Assembly: GCA_016192135.1 (NCBI GenBank)
Contig: JACPUR010000038.1
Location: 1-64,000 of the forward strand
Length of the DNA: 64,000 bases
Origin: Candidatus Tectomicrobia bacterium
GTDB taxonomy: Bacteria; UBA8248
Direction of reading: 5' to 3'
A model generated the notes under the pieces. The model saw only the letters and a program-made list of their open reading frames with translations, had not been told where the DNA came from and ran no database searches. Below, in pieces: positions 8,701 through 15,492 of this stretch. Position numbers and translations under genes: made by a program. Numbering within the stretch: the first letter of the stretch is position 1; each line of letters starts with the position of its first letter.

Positions 8701-9335
8701 TGTTCCGGCGAAAGGGCCCGGGCGCGGTGGGCGAGGATGAGGTCCTCGTCGATCAGTGATCGCAGGTCGTCGTCCGGGAGCACCTCAATCTTCGAAACCT
8801 CGTGGGAGGTCCGGAAGCCGTCGAAGAAGTGGAGGAACGGGATGCGGGACTCGAGGGTGGCGGCCTGGGAGATGAGGGCGAAGTCCTGCGCTTCCTGCAC
8901 CGACCCCGAACAGAGGAGGGCGAAGCCCGTCCCCCGGGCGGCCATCACGTCGCTGTGGTCGCCGAAGATGGAGAGGGCGTGGGCGGCGACCGAGCGCGCG
9001 GCGACGTGGAAGACGGTGGGCGTCAGCTCGCCCGCCAGCTTGAACATGACGGGGATCATGAGGAGAAGGCCCTGGGAGGCCGTGAAGGTGGTGGTCAGGG
9101 AGCCGGTCTGAAGGGCGCCGTGGACGGCCCCGGCGGCCCCGGCCTCGCTCTGCATCTCGATGACGGAGGGGGCGGTCCCCCAGACGTTGGGTTTTCCCTC
9201 GGAGGCCCAAGCGTCGGAGGACTCGCCCATCGGCGAGGAGGGGGTGATGGGATAGATGGCGATGACTTCGTTCGTCCGGTAGGCGACGGAGGCGACCGCT
9301 TCATTGCCGTCCATGGTCTCGGTGATAGGACTCAT
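5715..9335 (-). CDS. nifJ: Pyruvate:ferredoxin (flavodoxin) oxidoreductase
   Basis: This 1206-residue single-chain PFOR oxidises pyruvate and CoA to acetyl-CoA and CO2, passing electrons to ferredoxin or flavodoxin. The N-terminal domain opens with TMDGNEAVASVAYRTNEVIAI and contains the YPITPSSPMGE pyruvate-binding segment. Two ferredoxin motifs are present: C697-C700-C703-C707 (CIECGKCAFVC) and C753-C756-C759-C763 (CTGCGICVDVC). The C-terminal thiamine-diphosphate domain has GDGWAYDIG and the YSNTGGQ loop near residue 1000. Full length fits the family (about 1170-1200). The ATG follows a CGGAG ribosome site. The enzyme is oxygen-sensitive, so it implies anaerobic or microaerobic metabolism, which fits the adjacent oxygen/stress regulatory module. 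Confidence 0.97.
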   Translation of the reverse strand: MSPITETMDGNEAVASVAYRTNEVIAIYPITPSSPMGESSDAWASEGKPNVWGTAPSVIEMQSEAGAAGAVHGALQTGSLTTTFTASQGLLLMIPVMFKLAGELTPTVFHVAARSVAAHALSIFGDHSDVMAARGTGFALLCSGSVQEAQDFALISQAATLESRIPFLHFFDGFRTSHEVSKIEVLPDDDLRSLIDEDLILAHRARALSPEHPVVRGTAQNPDVFFQGREASNRFYLACPGIVQKAMDRFRELTGRAYRLYDYHGAPDADRVIVLMGSGAETVHETVDHLLAQGEKVGVLKVRLFRPFDVRRFMEALPPTVRSVAVLDRTKEPGSGGEPLYLDAVNALEEARQGGWSFESPRLPRIIGGRYGLSSKEFTPAMAKAVFEHLAQPDLKNHFTIGIEDDVTHTSLPFDADFSIEPESVYRAVFYGLGSDGTVGANKNSIKIIGEKTGNFAQGYFVYDSRKAGAITISHLRFGPASIRSSHLITRANFLGCHQHHFLDRYDMLKSLVPGGTFLLNTPYPSDKVWDTLPLEVQETVVRKRLRFYVIDAYKVAGESGMGRHINTVMQVCFFAISGILPRDEAIGAIKESIQKTYGRKGDEIVQMNIRAVDGTLAHLHEVRVPEGGTSTRRMIPPVPDEAPAFVREVIGPIIAGEGDALPVSRVPIDGTFPSATGRWEKRNIAIEIPAWEPGTCIECGKCAFVCPHSVIRIKVVEPGELAGAPASLLSKDARDREWEDMKYIIQVSPEDCTGCGICVDVCPARNKSQARLKALNMTDKAPILERERANWDFFAALPETDRRKVRVNTIRQQQVQQPLFEFSGACPGCGETPYLKLLTQLWGDRLLVANATGCSSIYGANLPTTPWSVNREGRGPAWANSLFEDNAEFGLGFRVSIDKQAEAARQLVALAAGAIGEELAKAILEAVQEDEADIHEQRARVEILKQKLAGMGTPEAKRLLGLVDALVRKSIWIVGGDGWAYDIGFGGLDHVLASGRNVNILVMDTEVYSNTGGQMSKATPRGAVAKFATSGKATGKKDLGLIAMTYGNVYIARVAMGAKDEHTLRAFLEAEAYPGPSLIIAYAHCIAHGINMTTGMKNQKAAVDSGQWPLYRYHPCRAAKGENPLQLDSGPPKMPVSRYMAMENRFRMLGMTDPGAAKRLAQEAQEEVRQRWALYEHLAARKFSSNGASPEAGRPAAKAGEEAEG

Positions 9336-9774
9336 GCGAACTCCGGTCAGTTATGGCCTCCTTCGGGGCCGATTCCTTGGTTCAGGCGGACGGACCCGCC
9401 CTTTCCCGCGAAAACAGAATCACGATTCATGCCGTCCCGGGTCAGATTTGTGAGGAAAAGGGGCGGGAAATGGGTTTAGGCTTTGGTTTCAAGGGGGAGG
9501 GGGGAAAATCGACGACTCGGAAAGCCGGGGAACGAGTCCCTTTTGCTTTCGGAGGGTGGGACGGTTTGTCTCACCTGGCTGCCTGGTGAGGCGGAATCGC
9601 CTTCTAATTCTGGGATTTCAATCGTTTCGCGCGACCCGGCCAGGGCCGCCGGATGAGACGGGGAAAGGCGATCGGGAGAAGTCTGAAACCGGAGATTCCG
9701 GCTGGCATTGTTATTGCGTCTGAAGTGGCTTGCCCTCCCGCTTCGCGTTGCGGCACGCCGCCAAGGAGAACGCG
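9336..9774. other. Divergent intergenic region between nifJ and the CBS gene
   Basis: This 439-base spacer carries the leftward promoter of nifJ and the rightward promoter of the CBS-domain gene. Apart from the sigma-54-type element near its right end, no convincing coding frame, RNA gene or FNR-type palindrome was seen. Confidence 0.6.
9703..9718 (+). promoter_or_regulatory. Sigma-54 (-24/-12) promoter for the CBS gene
   Basis: TGGCATTGTTATTGCG has the invariant GG and GC dinucleotides exactly 10 bases apart and matches TGGCA...TTGC of the sigma-54 consensus (TGGCAC-N5-TTGCW). It ends 56 bases before the GTG start of the CBS gene. The window also encodes sigma-54 itself and an NtrC-family activator a few kilobases downstream. 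Confidence 0.7.
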
Positions 9775-10176
9775 GTGAAGGTTCGGGAAGTGATGACCTC
9801 CCCGGTCGAAACCTTGGACCGCAACGACACGCTCTCGCTGGCGGGGGATTTGATGAAGATGAAGCGCATACGCCATCTGCCCGTCCTGGAGGATGGGGCA
9901 TTGGTGGGCATCGTCAGCCAGCGGGACTTGTTTCGTGCAGGGCTTTCGACGGTCATGGGGTTCGGCGCCAAGGCCCAGCAGGAATTCATGCGGACCGTGC
10001 TGGTGAAGGAGGTGATGACGGAAAACGTGGTCACCGTCTCGCCCGAGGACGAAGTCGCGGAGGCGGCTCGGCTCATGCTGGAGAAGCAGATCGGCTGCCT
10101 CCCCGTCGTCGACGATGGAAAGCTGGCCGGGCTGGTGAGCGAGTCGGACCTCGTCCGACTCGTGGCCCGGACCTGA
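9775..10176 (+). CDS. Two-CBS-domain protein
   Basis: This 133-residue cytoplasmic protein consists of two CBS domains (about residues 3-60 and 72-130), forming one Bateman module. Such stand-alone modules bind adenine nucleotides (AMP, ATP, SAM or NADH). Visible signatures are VREVMTSPVETL, HLPVLEDGALVGIVSQRDL and GCLPVVDDGKLAGLVSESDL. The GTG start is chosen because AAGGAGA lies 7 bases upstream; an in-frame TTG 45 bases earlier has no ribosome site. It heads a run of universal stress proteins under a sigma-54-type promoter. Its content resembles the hypoxic-response CBS protein Hrp1 (Rv2626c) of Mycobacterium tuberculosis, which is an analogy only. Confidence 0.9.
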   Translation: MKVREVMTSPVETLDRNDTLSLAGDLMKMKRIRHLPVLEDGALVGIVSQRDLFRAGLSTVMGFGAKAQQEFMRTVLVKEVMTENVVTVSPEDEVAEAARLMLEKQIGCLPVVDDGKLAGLVSESDLVRLVART

Positions 10177-10486
10177 AAGGATTTCCGCCAGCCCAAAAGC
10201 CTTTTGCCATCCTGCCCCAGTGTGCCATAATGCTACAGAATTGGTTGCCTTTCTCCCTTCCTTTCACTTCATTCGAGGATGGGAATCCCGGGTGGGTTTT
10301 GAAGAAATATGATTTTATATTCAATATATTAGCCGCCTAACTTGAAGTGTTTTTCCCAGATTTACCCCCTGGGTACAGGATTTGCGAAATTTGAATGCGA
10401 GGTGGGTACGCCCGGTTGGGGTGGGGAGTCATGGTTTCCTCCTGGGCGCAGGCGAGGCAAGCCGCTCCCACCCGAAGGAGGCAGCC
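10177..10486. other. Intergenic region upstream of the tandem stress genes
   Basis: This 310-base spacer holds an unusually AT-rich patch (about 10300-10332). The patch contains ATTCAATATATTA (10319-10331), which matches all but one fixed position of the IHF consensus WATCAANNNNTTR. A -24/-12 element follows about 40 bases downstream. A DNA-bending site between enhancer and promoter is the usual sigma-54 architecture. No gene is seen. Confidence 0.45.
10371..10386 (+). promoter_or_regulatory. Sigma-54-type promoter upstream of the first stress gene
   Basis: GGGTACAGGATTTGCG keeps the invariant GG and GC at the correct 10-base separation, together with the AC and TTGC bases. The first T and the C after GG deviate from consensus. 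It lies 100 bases before the ATG of the first universal stress protein. Confidence 0.55.
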
Positions 10487-10951
10487 ATGTACCGGAAAAT
10501 CCTGGTTCCTCTCGATGGCTCGGCGCTGGCGGAGGGCATTCTCCCCCAGGTGAACGAACTGGCGCGGGTACACCAGGCGCAGGTACTGCTCCTGCGCGTC
10601 GGCTTCGCCCTCGTCTTTCCGGGGACGGACCCCGCCGAGGCCCAGGTAGGCACCATCGTCGAGGCCGAGAATTACATCGAAGGTGTCCGGAAACGGATGA
10701 CGGCGGAAGGCCTCGAGGTGGAGACCGCCGTCCGCTACGGCTTCCCTGCCGAGGAGATCCTCACGCACGCGCGCCGGAACAAGGTGGACCTGATCGCCAT
10801 GGCCACTCACGGCCGCACGGGCCCCGCCCGCTGGGTGCTCGGTAGCGTGGCCGAGCAGGTTCTCCGGCAGGCCGACGTGCCCGTGCTGCTCTTCCGCCTC
10901 CCCAAGGCGGCCCATCTCAAGGAGCCGGCGGCGAAGTATGCGACCGCCTAG
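10487..10951 (+). CDS. Universal stress protein A family (first of three)
   Basis: This 154-residue UspA-type protein has an alpha/beta nucleotide-binding fold. The N-terminal strand is MYRKILVPLDGSALAEGILP. The ATP-type loop is ATHGRTGPARWVLGSVAE near residues 107-124, where the first glycine of the G-X2-G-X9-G(S) motif is alanine but the rest is intact. The ATG is placed by GAAGGAGG six bases upstream; an in-frame TTG 105 bases earlier has no ribosome site. It is followed after 17 bases by a second stress protein, so the two form an operon. The gene lies downstream of a sigma-54-type promoter, in the same cluster as a PAS kinase and NtrC-type regulator. Confidence 0.93.
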   Translation: MYRKILVPLDGSALAEGILPQVNELARVHQAQVLLLRVGFALVFPGTDPAEAQVGTIVEAENYIEGVRKRMTAEGLEVETAVRYGFPAEEILTHARRNKVDLIAMATHGRTGPARWVLGSVAEQVLRQADVPVLLFRLPKAAHLKEPAAKYATA

Positions 10952-10968
10952 GGAAAGGAGGTAGCATC

Positions 10969-11418
10969 ATGAAAAAATTCGCCCCGCGGAAGATCCTGGT
11001 TCCGGTCGATTTCTCCGACTTCAGCAAGGATGCGCTCGAAGCCGCCGAGGGCATCGCCGAAGCGCGCGGCGCCGCCATCACCTTGCTCCACGTCATGGTG
11101 GAGCCGCAGGCGTCGGTGCCCTACGAAGTCTATATTGACTGGCAGAAGGTGAAGGGGGAGATTCAAGCGGACGCCGAAAAGCTGCTGTCCCAGATGGCGT
11201 CCGGGGGCGGCCCCGCCGGAAAGGCCGAAAAACGGCTGGAATGGGGCGAGCCGGCGGCCAAGATCGCGCAGATCGCCCAGGAGGGGAGCTTCGATCTGAT
11301 CGTGATGGCCACCCACGGCCGCACGGGCTTGAGCCGCCTGTTTCTCGGGAGCGTGGCCGAGAGGGTCATTCGGCACGCGCCGTGCCCGGTTCTGAGCTTC
11401 CGTCCGAAGCAGCAGTGA
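10969..11418 (+). CDS. Universal stress protein A family (second of three)
   Basis: This 149-residue UspA-type protein begins MKKFAPRKILVPVDFSDFSK, typical of the family. The nucleotide loop is ATHGRTGLSRLFLGSVAERV near residues 118-137. A strong AAAGGAGGT site precedes the ATG. It differs clearly in sequence from its upstream neighbour, so this is not a recent duplication. It may dimerise with or act in parallel to the other two stress proteins in this cluster. The sensor kinase gene follows 31 bases downstream, suggesting that stress proteins and regulators are transcribed together. Confidence 0.93.
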   Translation: MKKFAPRKILVPVDFSDFSKDALEAAEGIAEARGAAITLLHVMVEPQASVPYEVYIDWQKVKGEIQADAEKLLSQMASGGGPAGKAEKRLEWGEPAAKIAQIAQEGSFDLIVMATHGRTGLSRLFLGSVAERVIRHAPCPVLSFRPKQQ

Positions 11419-11449
11419 GGGGACGGCCCGCGATTCGGGAGGTGCAAGG

Positions 11450-12637
11450 TTGCCGAGACGGCCGAAGCACGAGGGTTCCGGCCCGAACCTTCGAGGCGCC
11501 AAGGCGGGGGAAACCGTCTTGCCCGCCGGAAAGCCCGGCGGCCAGGAAATCCAGAGAGAGGAAACCCGTCTCCACGCCGTCCTGGACGGAATGGTGGACG
11601 GCCTCATCACCATCGACGACAAGGGAGTGGTCCAGAGCTTCAACAAGGCGGCCGAGCGGATGTTCGGCTATGCGGGAGAGGAGATCTTAGGCAAGAACGT
11701 CAAGTTCCTGATGCCTGGTTCCTACGCCCGCCACCACGACGAATATCTCCAGCACTACCTCCGGACGGGGGAGCGGCGGATCATCGGCATCGGGCGCGAG
11801 GTAGAAGGGCTGAGGAAGGACGGGACCATCTTCCCGATCAGCCTGGCCGTGAGCGAAGGGTTCGTTGAGGGCAAGCGCATCTTCATTGGCAACATCCGCG
11901 ACCTGACGCTCGAGCGCGGGCTGCGGGAGCAGCTCTACCAGGCCGAGAAATTCTCTTCCATCGGTGAGCTGGTGGCGGGGATCGCGCACGAGATCGGCGG
12001 GCCTCTCAGCGTCATCTCGGGCAACGCGGAATTCCTGCGCGAGAGCTTCGAGGCCTCGGATTCCCGCAGGAAGGATGTGGAGGGTATCGTCCGCGAGTGC
12101 GACGCCGTCGCGCAGCTCATGCGCCGCCTCCTGGATTTCAGCCGCCCGGGCCGGGTCGAGCTCCGTCCCCTCGACCTGAACGAGGGCCTCCGCAACGTCT
12201 TCTCGCTCGTGCGCAAGCAGTTCAGCAAGGACAAGGTCGAGGTCAAGCTGGACCTCCAGGTCGGCCTCCCCCGGATACTGGGGGACTCCAACCACCTGGA
12301 GCAGGTCTTCATGAACATGGTCATCAACGCCCGTAATGCGATGCCCAAGGGGGGGACGCTGACCATCTCCTCCTACGTGGGAAGCGTGGACGAGGCCGGG
12401 CGCCGCGTGTGCGTGGAGTTCCGGGACACGGGGGAGGGGATCCCCAGGGAGAACCTGGAGCGGATCTTCGAGCCCTATTTCACCACCCGGAGGCCGGGAA
12501 AGGGCACCGGCCTCGGGCTCGCCATCTGCCGGCGGATCATCGCCGACCACCGGGGCTTCATCCGGGTCTATAGCCAAACGGGGGCGGGCACCACGTTCAC
12601 CGTCTACCTGAGGTCCGCCGAAGAGGAAGCGCAATGA
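11450..12637 (+). CDS. PAS-domain sensor histidine kinase with FixL-like haem-PAS signature
   Basis: This 395-residue soluble kinase has no membrane helix. A PAS domain spans about residues 38-155, followed by the dimerisation/phosphoacceptor helix with H180 (GIAHEIGGPL) and the ATPase domain (DTGEGIPRENLERIFEPY, GTGLGLAIC). The PAS domain aligns closely with Bradyrhizobium FixL. H96 in HHDEYL falls at the haem-ligand histidine (H200 in FixL), and R116 in RIIGIGREVEG falls at the oxygen-stabilising arginine (R220). Haem-based oxygen sensing is therefore plausible. The TTG start has GGGAGGT six bases upstream. The stop overlaps the regulator start (ATGA), so kinase and regulator form a pair. 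Part of this PAS signature also occurs in proteins with no proven haem. Confidence 0.92.
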   Translation: MPRRPKHEGSGPNLRGAKAGETVLPAGKPGGQEIQREETRLHAVLDGMVDGLITIDDKGVVQSFNKAAERMFGYAGEEILGKNVKFLMPGSYARHHDEYLQHYLRTGERRIIGIGREVEGLRKDGTIFPISLAVSEGFVEGKRIFIGNIRDLTLERGLREQLYQAEKFSSIGELVAGIAHEIGGPLSVISGNAEFLRESFEASDSRRKDVEGIVRECDAVAQLMRRLLDFSRPGRVELRPLDLNEGLRNVFSLVRKQFSKDKVEVKLDLQVGLPRILGDSNHLEQVFMNMVINARNAMPKGGTLTISSYVGSVDEAGRRVCVEFRDTGEGIPRENLERIFEPYFTTRRPGKGTGLGLAICRRIIADHRGFIRVYSQTGAGTTFTVYLRSAEEEAQ

Positions 12638-13995
12638 ATAATGGGGCGAGCATCCTGGTGGTGGACGACGAGGAGCGGGTGCGCACCCTTCTCTCCCGCC
12701 TCCTGACCGAGGAAGGCTACCAGGTGGACGCCGTGGCCTCGGGCGAGGAGGCGCTCCGGGCGGCGGAGGAGGGCTCCTACGAGGTCGTGCTCACCGACCT
12801 GATGATGCCGGGCATGTCGGGCATCGAGCTGCTTGTGCAGCTGCGGCGCCTGAATTCCGAGACGGAGGTCATCCTCCTCACCGCGCACGGCACGGTGGAC
12901 TCGGCCGTGGAAGCCATGAGGAAAGGGGCTTTCCATTACCTGAGCAAGCCCTTCAAGCTCGACGAGGTCCGCGTATACGTCCAGAAGGCCGTGGAGGAGA
13001 GCCGGAACCAGCGGGAGCTCCTGGGCCTGCGCCGCGAGGTGCGCCAGCGCTTCGAGTTCTCGAACATCATCGGCAAGAGCAAGCCGATGATGGAGGTGTT
13101 CGACCTCATCCGGCGCGTGGCCCGGTCGAACAGCACTGTGCTCATCCAGGGCAAGAGCGGCACGGGCAAGGAATTGGTGGCCAAGGCCATCCACTACAAC
13201 AGCCCCCGCAGCAGCCAGCCCTTCATCGCCATCAATTGCAGCGCCATAACGGAAACCCTGCTGGAAAGCGAGCTGTTCGGGCACATGAAGGGGTCCTTCA
13301 CGGGGGCCGTGTCGAGCAAGAAGGGCCTCTTCGAGGAGGCCCAGAGCGGGACCATCTTCCTGGACGAGATCGGAGAGATCAGCGCGGCCCTCCAGGTGAA
13401 GCTCCTCCGCGTGCTGCAGGACCACGAGATCCGCCGCGTGGGGGGGAACCAGTCCATCAAGGTGGACGTGCGGGTCATCACGGCCACCAACCGCGACCTG
13501 GCCGAGGCGGTCCGCCAGAAGGAATTCCGGGACGATTTTTACTACCGCCTGAACGTGGTCACCATCCACCTCCCCACCCTGAAGGACCGGCCCGAGGACA
13601 TCCCCCTCCTGGCCCAGCATTTCCTCGCCAAGTACGCCAAGGCGGCGGGCACCGGCGTCTCCCAGATATCCAAGGACGCCATGCGCGCCCTCATGCGGTA
13701 CTCGTGGCCGGGGAATATCCGCGAGCTGGAAAACGTCATCGAGCGGGCCATCACCCTGGGGGCCGAGGGCGAAATTCAGCCCGAGGACCTGCCCGACGTG
13801 CTCCGCCGGGAGGAGGGGGAGATCACGCTCGACGCGATTCCGGTGGAGATGTCCATGCAGGAGGTCGAGAAGGCTCATATCGAGCGGGTGCTCAAGCATA
13901 CGGGGGGGCAGGTTTCCCAGGCCGCCCGTATGCTGGGCATCGATCGCCGGACCATTTACCGGAAGATGCAGGCCTACAACATCCGCAGGGACTAG
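12634..13995 (+). CDS. NtrC-family sigma-54-dependent response regulator
   Basis: This 453-residue activator has a receiver domain (residues 1-120) with phospho-acceptor D55 and K105. An AAA+ domain (about 138-370) follows, with Walker A GKSGTGKE at 173-180, the sigma-54 contact loop GSFTGA at 220-225 (a variant of GAFTGA) and Walker B GTIFLDEIGE. A Fis-type helix-turn-helix is at the C-terminus (QAARMLGIDRRTIYRKM). It overlaps the upstream kinase by four bases. It is the obvious activator for the three sigma-54-type promoters that flank this two-component pair. Its output therefore probably includes the CBS and universal stress genes; enhancer sites were not identified. Confidence 0.95.
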   Translation: MNNGASILVVDDEERVRTLLSRLLTEEGYQVDAVASGEEALRAAEEGSYEVVLTDLMMPGMSGIELLVQLRRLNSETEVILLTAHGTVDSAVEAMRKGAFHYLSKPFKLDEVRVYVQKAVEESRNQRELLGLRREVRQRFEFSNIIGKSKPMMEVFDLIRRVARSNSTVLIQGKSGTGKELVAKAIHYNSPRSSQPFIAINCSAITETLLESELFGHMKGSFTGAVSSKKGLFEEAQSGTIFLDEIGEISAALQVKLLRVLQDHEIRRVGGNQSIKVDVRVITATNRDLAEAVRQKEFRDDFYYRLNVVTIHLPTLKDRPEDIPLLAQHFLAKYAKAAGTGVSQISKDAMRALMRYSWPGNIRELENVIERAITLGAEGEIQPEDLPDVLRREEGEITLDAIPVEMSMQEVEKAHIERVLKHTGGQVSQAARMLGIDRRTIYRKMQAYNIRRD

Positions 13996-14192
13996 CCTCT
14001 CCTGGCGAAGCAAAATGCCTCACCTCCCTGATTTTTGAGGCTATCTGGCCGGTTTCATTCCCTCCGCGATCCAAACACCCTCATCGGAAAACCGCCTCGC
14101 ACGCCCCCTGCGGATGCCACCAAACGTCGGATTTTCAGCCTTTTTCCCCATTTCTTCCAAAGTTTCTGGCTTTAGGCTTGGGAAAAATAAAT

Positions 14193-14208
14193 TGGCATCT
14201 TGATTGCT
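14193..14208 (+). promoter_or_regulatory. Sigma-54 (-24/-12) promoter for the third stress gene
   Basis: TGGCATCTTGATTGCT has GG and GC at the exact 10-base spacing and matches the sigma-54 consensus at every position except C6 and R7 (TGGCA...TTGCW). It lies 82 bases before the ATG of the third universal stress protein, within the 295-base gap after the NtrC-type regulator. Confidence 0.75.
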
Positions 14209-14290
14209 CTTGAGAAAGCAGAATGGACTCCGGCCGCTCTCGGGAAGGCGAAAGGCGCAGGGGCGCCGCCGCCGGAAGAGAAGGGATGGC

Positions 14291-14740
14291 ATGTTTCAAA
14301 AAATCCTGATTCCGCTGGATGGCTCGCCGGTGGCCGAGCAGATCCTTCAGCACCTTCCGGACCTCACCGGAGGAAGCTACGAGGTCCATCTTCTGCGCGT
14401 GGCGAACGCCGCCCATCTTCCGGGCGTGAATCCCGAAGAGACGCAGGTGAACGTGCTCAAGGAGGCGGAGGAGTACTTGGCGATGGTCGAGGGGCGGCTT
14501 CGGGAGAATGGCCTGCGGGTGGAGTCCCACGTGCGGTACGGGCATCCAGCCGAAGAGATCACCGAGCACATCCGGCATTGGAAGTACGACCTCATCGCCA
14601 TGACCACCCATGGGCGCTCGGGGGTGAACCGCCTCCTGATGGGGAGCGTGACCGAGAGTGTCATCCGGAAGGTTTCCATCCCGGTGCTGGTCGTCCGGGC
14701 GATGGAGGTTCCCTCCGAGAAGGTGGTCTGCGGGGGATAA
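14291..14740 (+). CDS. Universal stress protein A family (third of three)
   Basis: This 149-residue UspA-type protein starts MFQKILIPLDGSPVAEQILQ and has the nucleotide loop TTHGRSGVNRLLMGSVTESV near residues 107-126. The first glycine of the classical motif is threonine. It is more like the first stress protein of the cluster than the second, including the region AAHLPGVNPEETQVNVLKEA. An AGAAGGG ribosome site precedes the ATG. It is a single-gene unit between its own sigma-54-type promoter and a strong terminator. Confidence 0.93.
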   Translation: MFQKILIPLDGSPVAEQILQHLPDLTGGSYEVHLLRVANAAHLPGVNPEETQVNVLKEAEEYLAMVEGRLRENGLRVESHVRYGHPAEEITEHIRHWKYDLIAMTTHGRSGVNRLLMGSVTESVIRKVSIPVLVVRAMEVPSEKVVCGG

Positions 14741-14764
14741 CGGAACGAGATCAATTCCAAGCCG

Positions 14765-14807
14765 AGCGGGCCGCCTGCCCTTGCCGGGAGGCGGCCCGCT
14801 TTTGTTT
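14765..14807 (+). terminator. Rho-independent terminator after the third stress gene
   Basis: A 12-bp stem AGCGGGCCGCCT/AGGCGGCCCGCT with a 12-base loop is followed by TTTGTTT. It lies 25 bases after the stop codon and 11 bases before the stop of the convergent DUF4337 gene. Confidence 0.9.
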
Positions 14808-14817
14808 GGAAACGGCT

Positions 14818-15420
14818 TCAGCCCAGGGGGAAGAGGAGAAAGAAGCCGTTCAGCGAAAAGGCGCAGGCGGCGATGCCCAGGAGCCCGCTGAGGTAGAAGA
14901 GGAGCCGCGAGGCGGCGAGGATGCTCACCGAGGCCAAGACGATGGCGATCTGGAAGAGCCCGACGGAGATGTCGAAATTGAAATCCTGCTGCCCGGCCCT
15001 CTCGCGCCGCCTTTCCTCTTCCCGCGCGCGGGTGAGGAGTTCTTTCTTCCCTTCGCCCGTGCTGGGCTCGCTCTCGTACCGGGTGATGGTTTGCCTGTAA
15101 TCCGCGATCCGCTTTTCGATGGATTGCCGGACGTCGCCCGCCATGTCGGGATGGCTGGCGAGCAGCGCCTCGAGACCTTGGGCCGCCAGGGCGTAGTTCG
15201 TCTGGCGGACGTTCTTCGCCTGGAAGAAGGCGAACAGGTTGGACGCGGAGATGTTGGAGCTCATCATCTCCTTGGCCGCGTTCTCCCCGCCGAGGCCCGT
15301 GACGGCCAAGAGCATGGCCAGGAATCCTACGAAGATGGCCACCCGCTTGCGGAAGCGCTCGTCGGCATTCCCATCCTGGCTGGAAATCGTCTCGCTGATT
15401 TCATTGGCGTCCATCGGCAA
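14818..15420 (-). CDS. DUF4337 family membrane protein
   Basis: This 200-residue protein of unknown function has a helix at about 27-45 (VAIFVGFLAMLLAVTGLGG), a long soluble middle rich in charged residues (about 50-145), and two C-terminal helices (about 148-168 and 173-197). This helix/loop/two-helix layout and the sequence GENAAKEMMSSNISASNLFAF are typical of DUF4337 proteins. The TTG start is preferred because AGGAGG lies 8 bases upstream; the ATG two codons later would be 14 bases away. It converges on the third stress gene. Its neighbours give no functional clue. Confidence 0.8.
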   Translation of the reverse strand: MPMDANEISETISSQDGNADERFRKRVAIFVGFLAMLLAVTGLGGENAAKEMMSSNISASNLFAFFQAKNVRQTNYALAAQGLEALLASHPDMAGDVRQSIEKRIADYRQTITRYESEPSTGEGKKELLTRAREEERRRERAGQQDFNFDISVGLFQIAIVLASVSILAASRLLFYLSGLLGIAACAFSLNGFFLLFPLG

Positions 15421-15492
15421 GTCGCGTTCCTCCTCTCGATTCCCGGTGATCTGAAGCGCCTGGAAGCGGGCCGTCCCGTGCGGCCCGCTGGG

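Noticed and set aside
6813-8759. Long rightward open frame opposite nifJ (648 codons)
   Set aside because: It is a mirror of the high-GC codon pattern of nifJ, has no domain, and the leftward frame encodes a full PFOR.
9680-14190. Shared enhancer motif (CTGAAA-like) upstream of two sigma-54 elements
   Set aside because: The two occurrences differ in spacing and flanks and the third promoter lacks it; chance similarity is likely.
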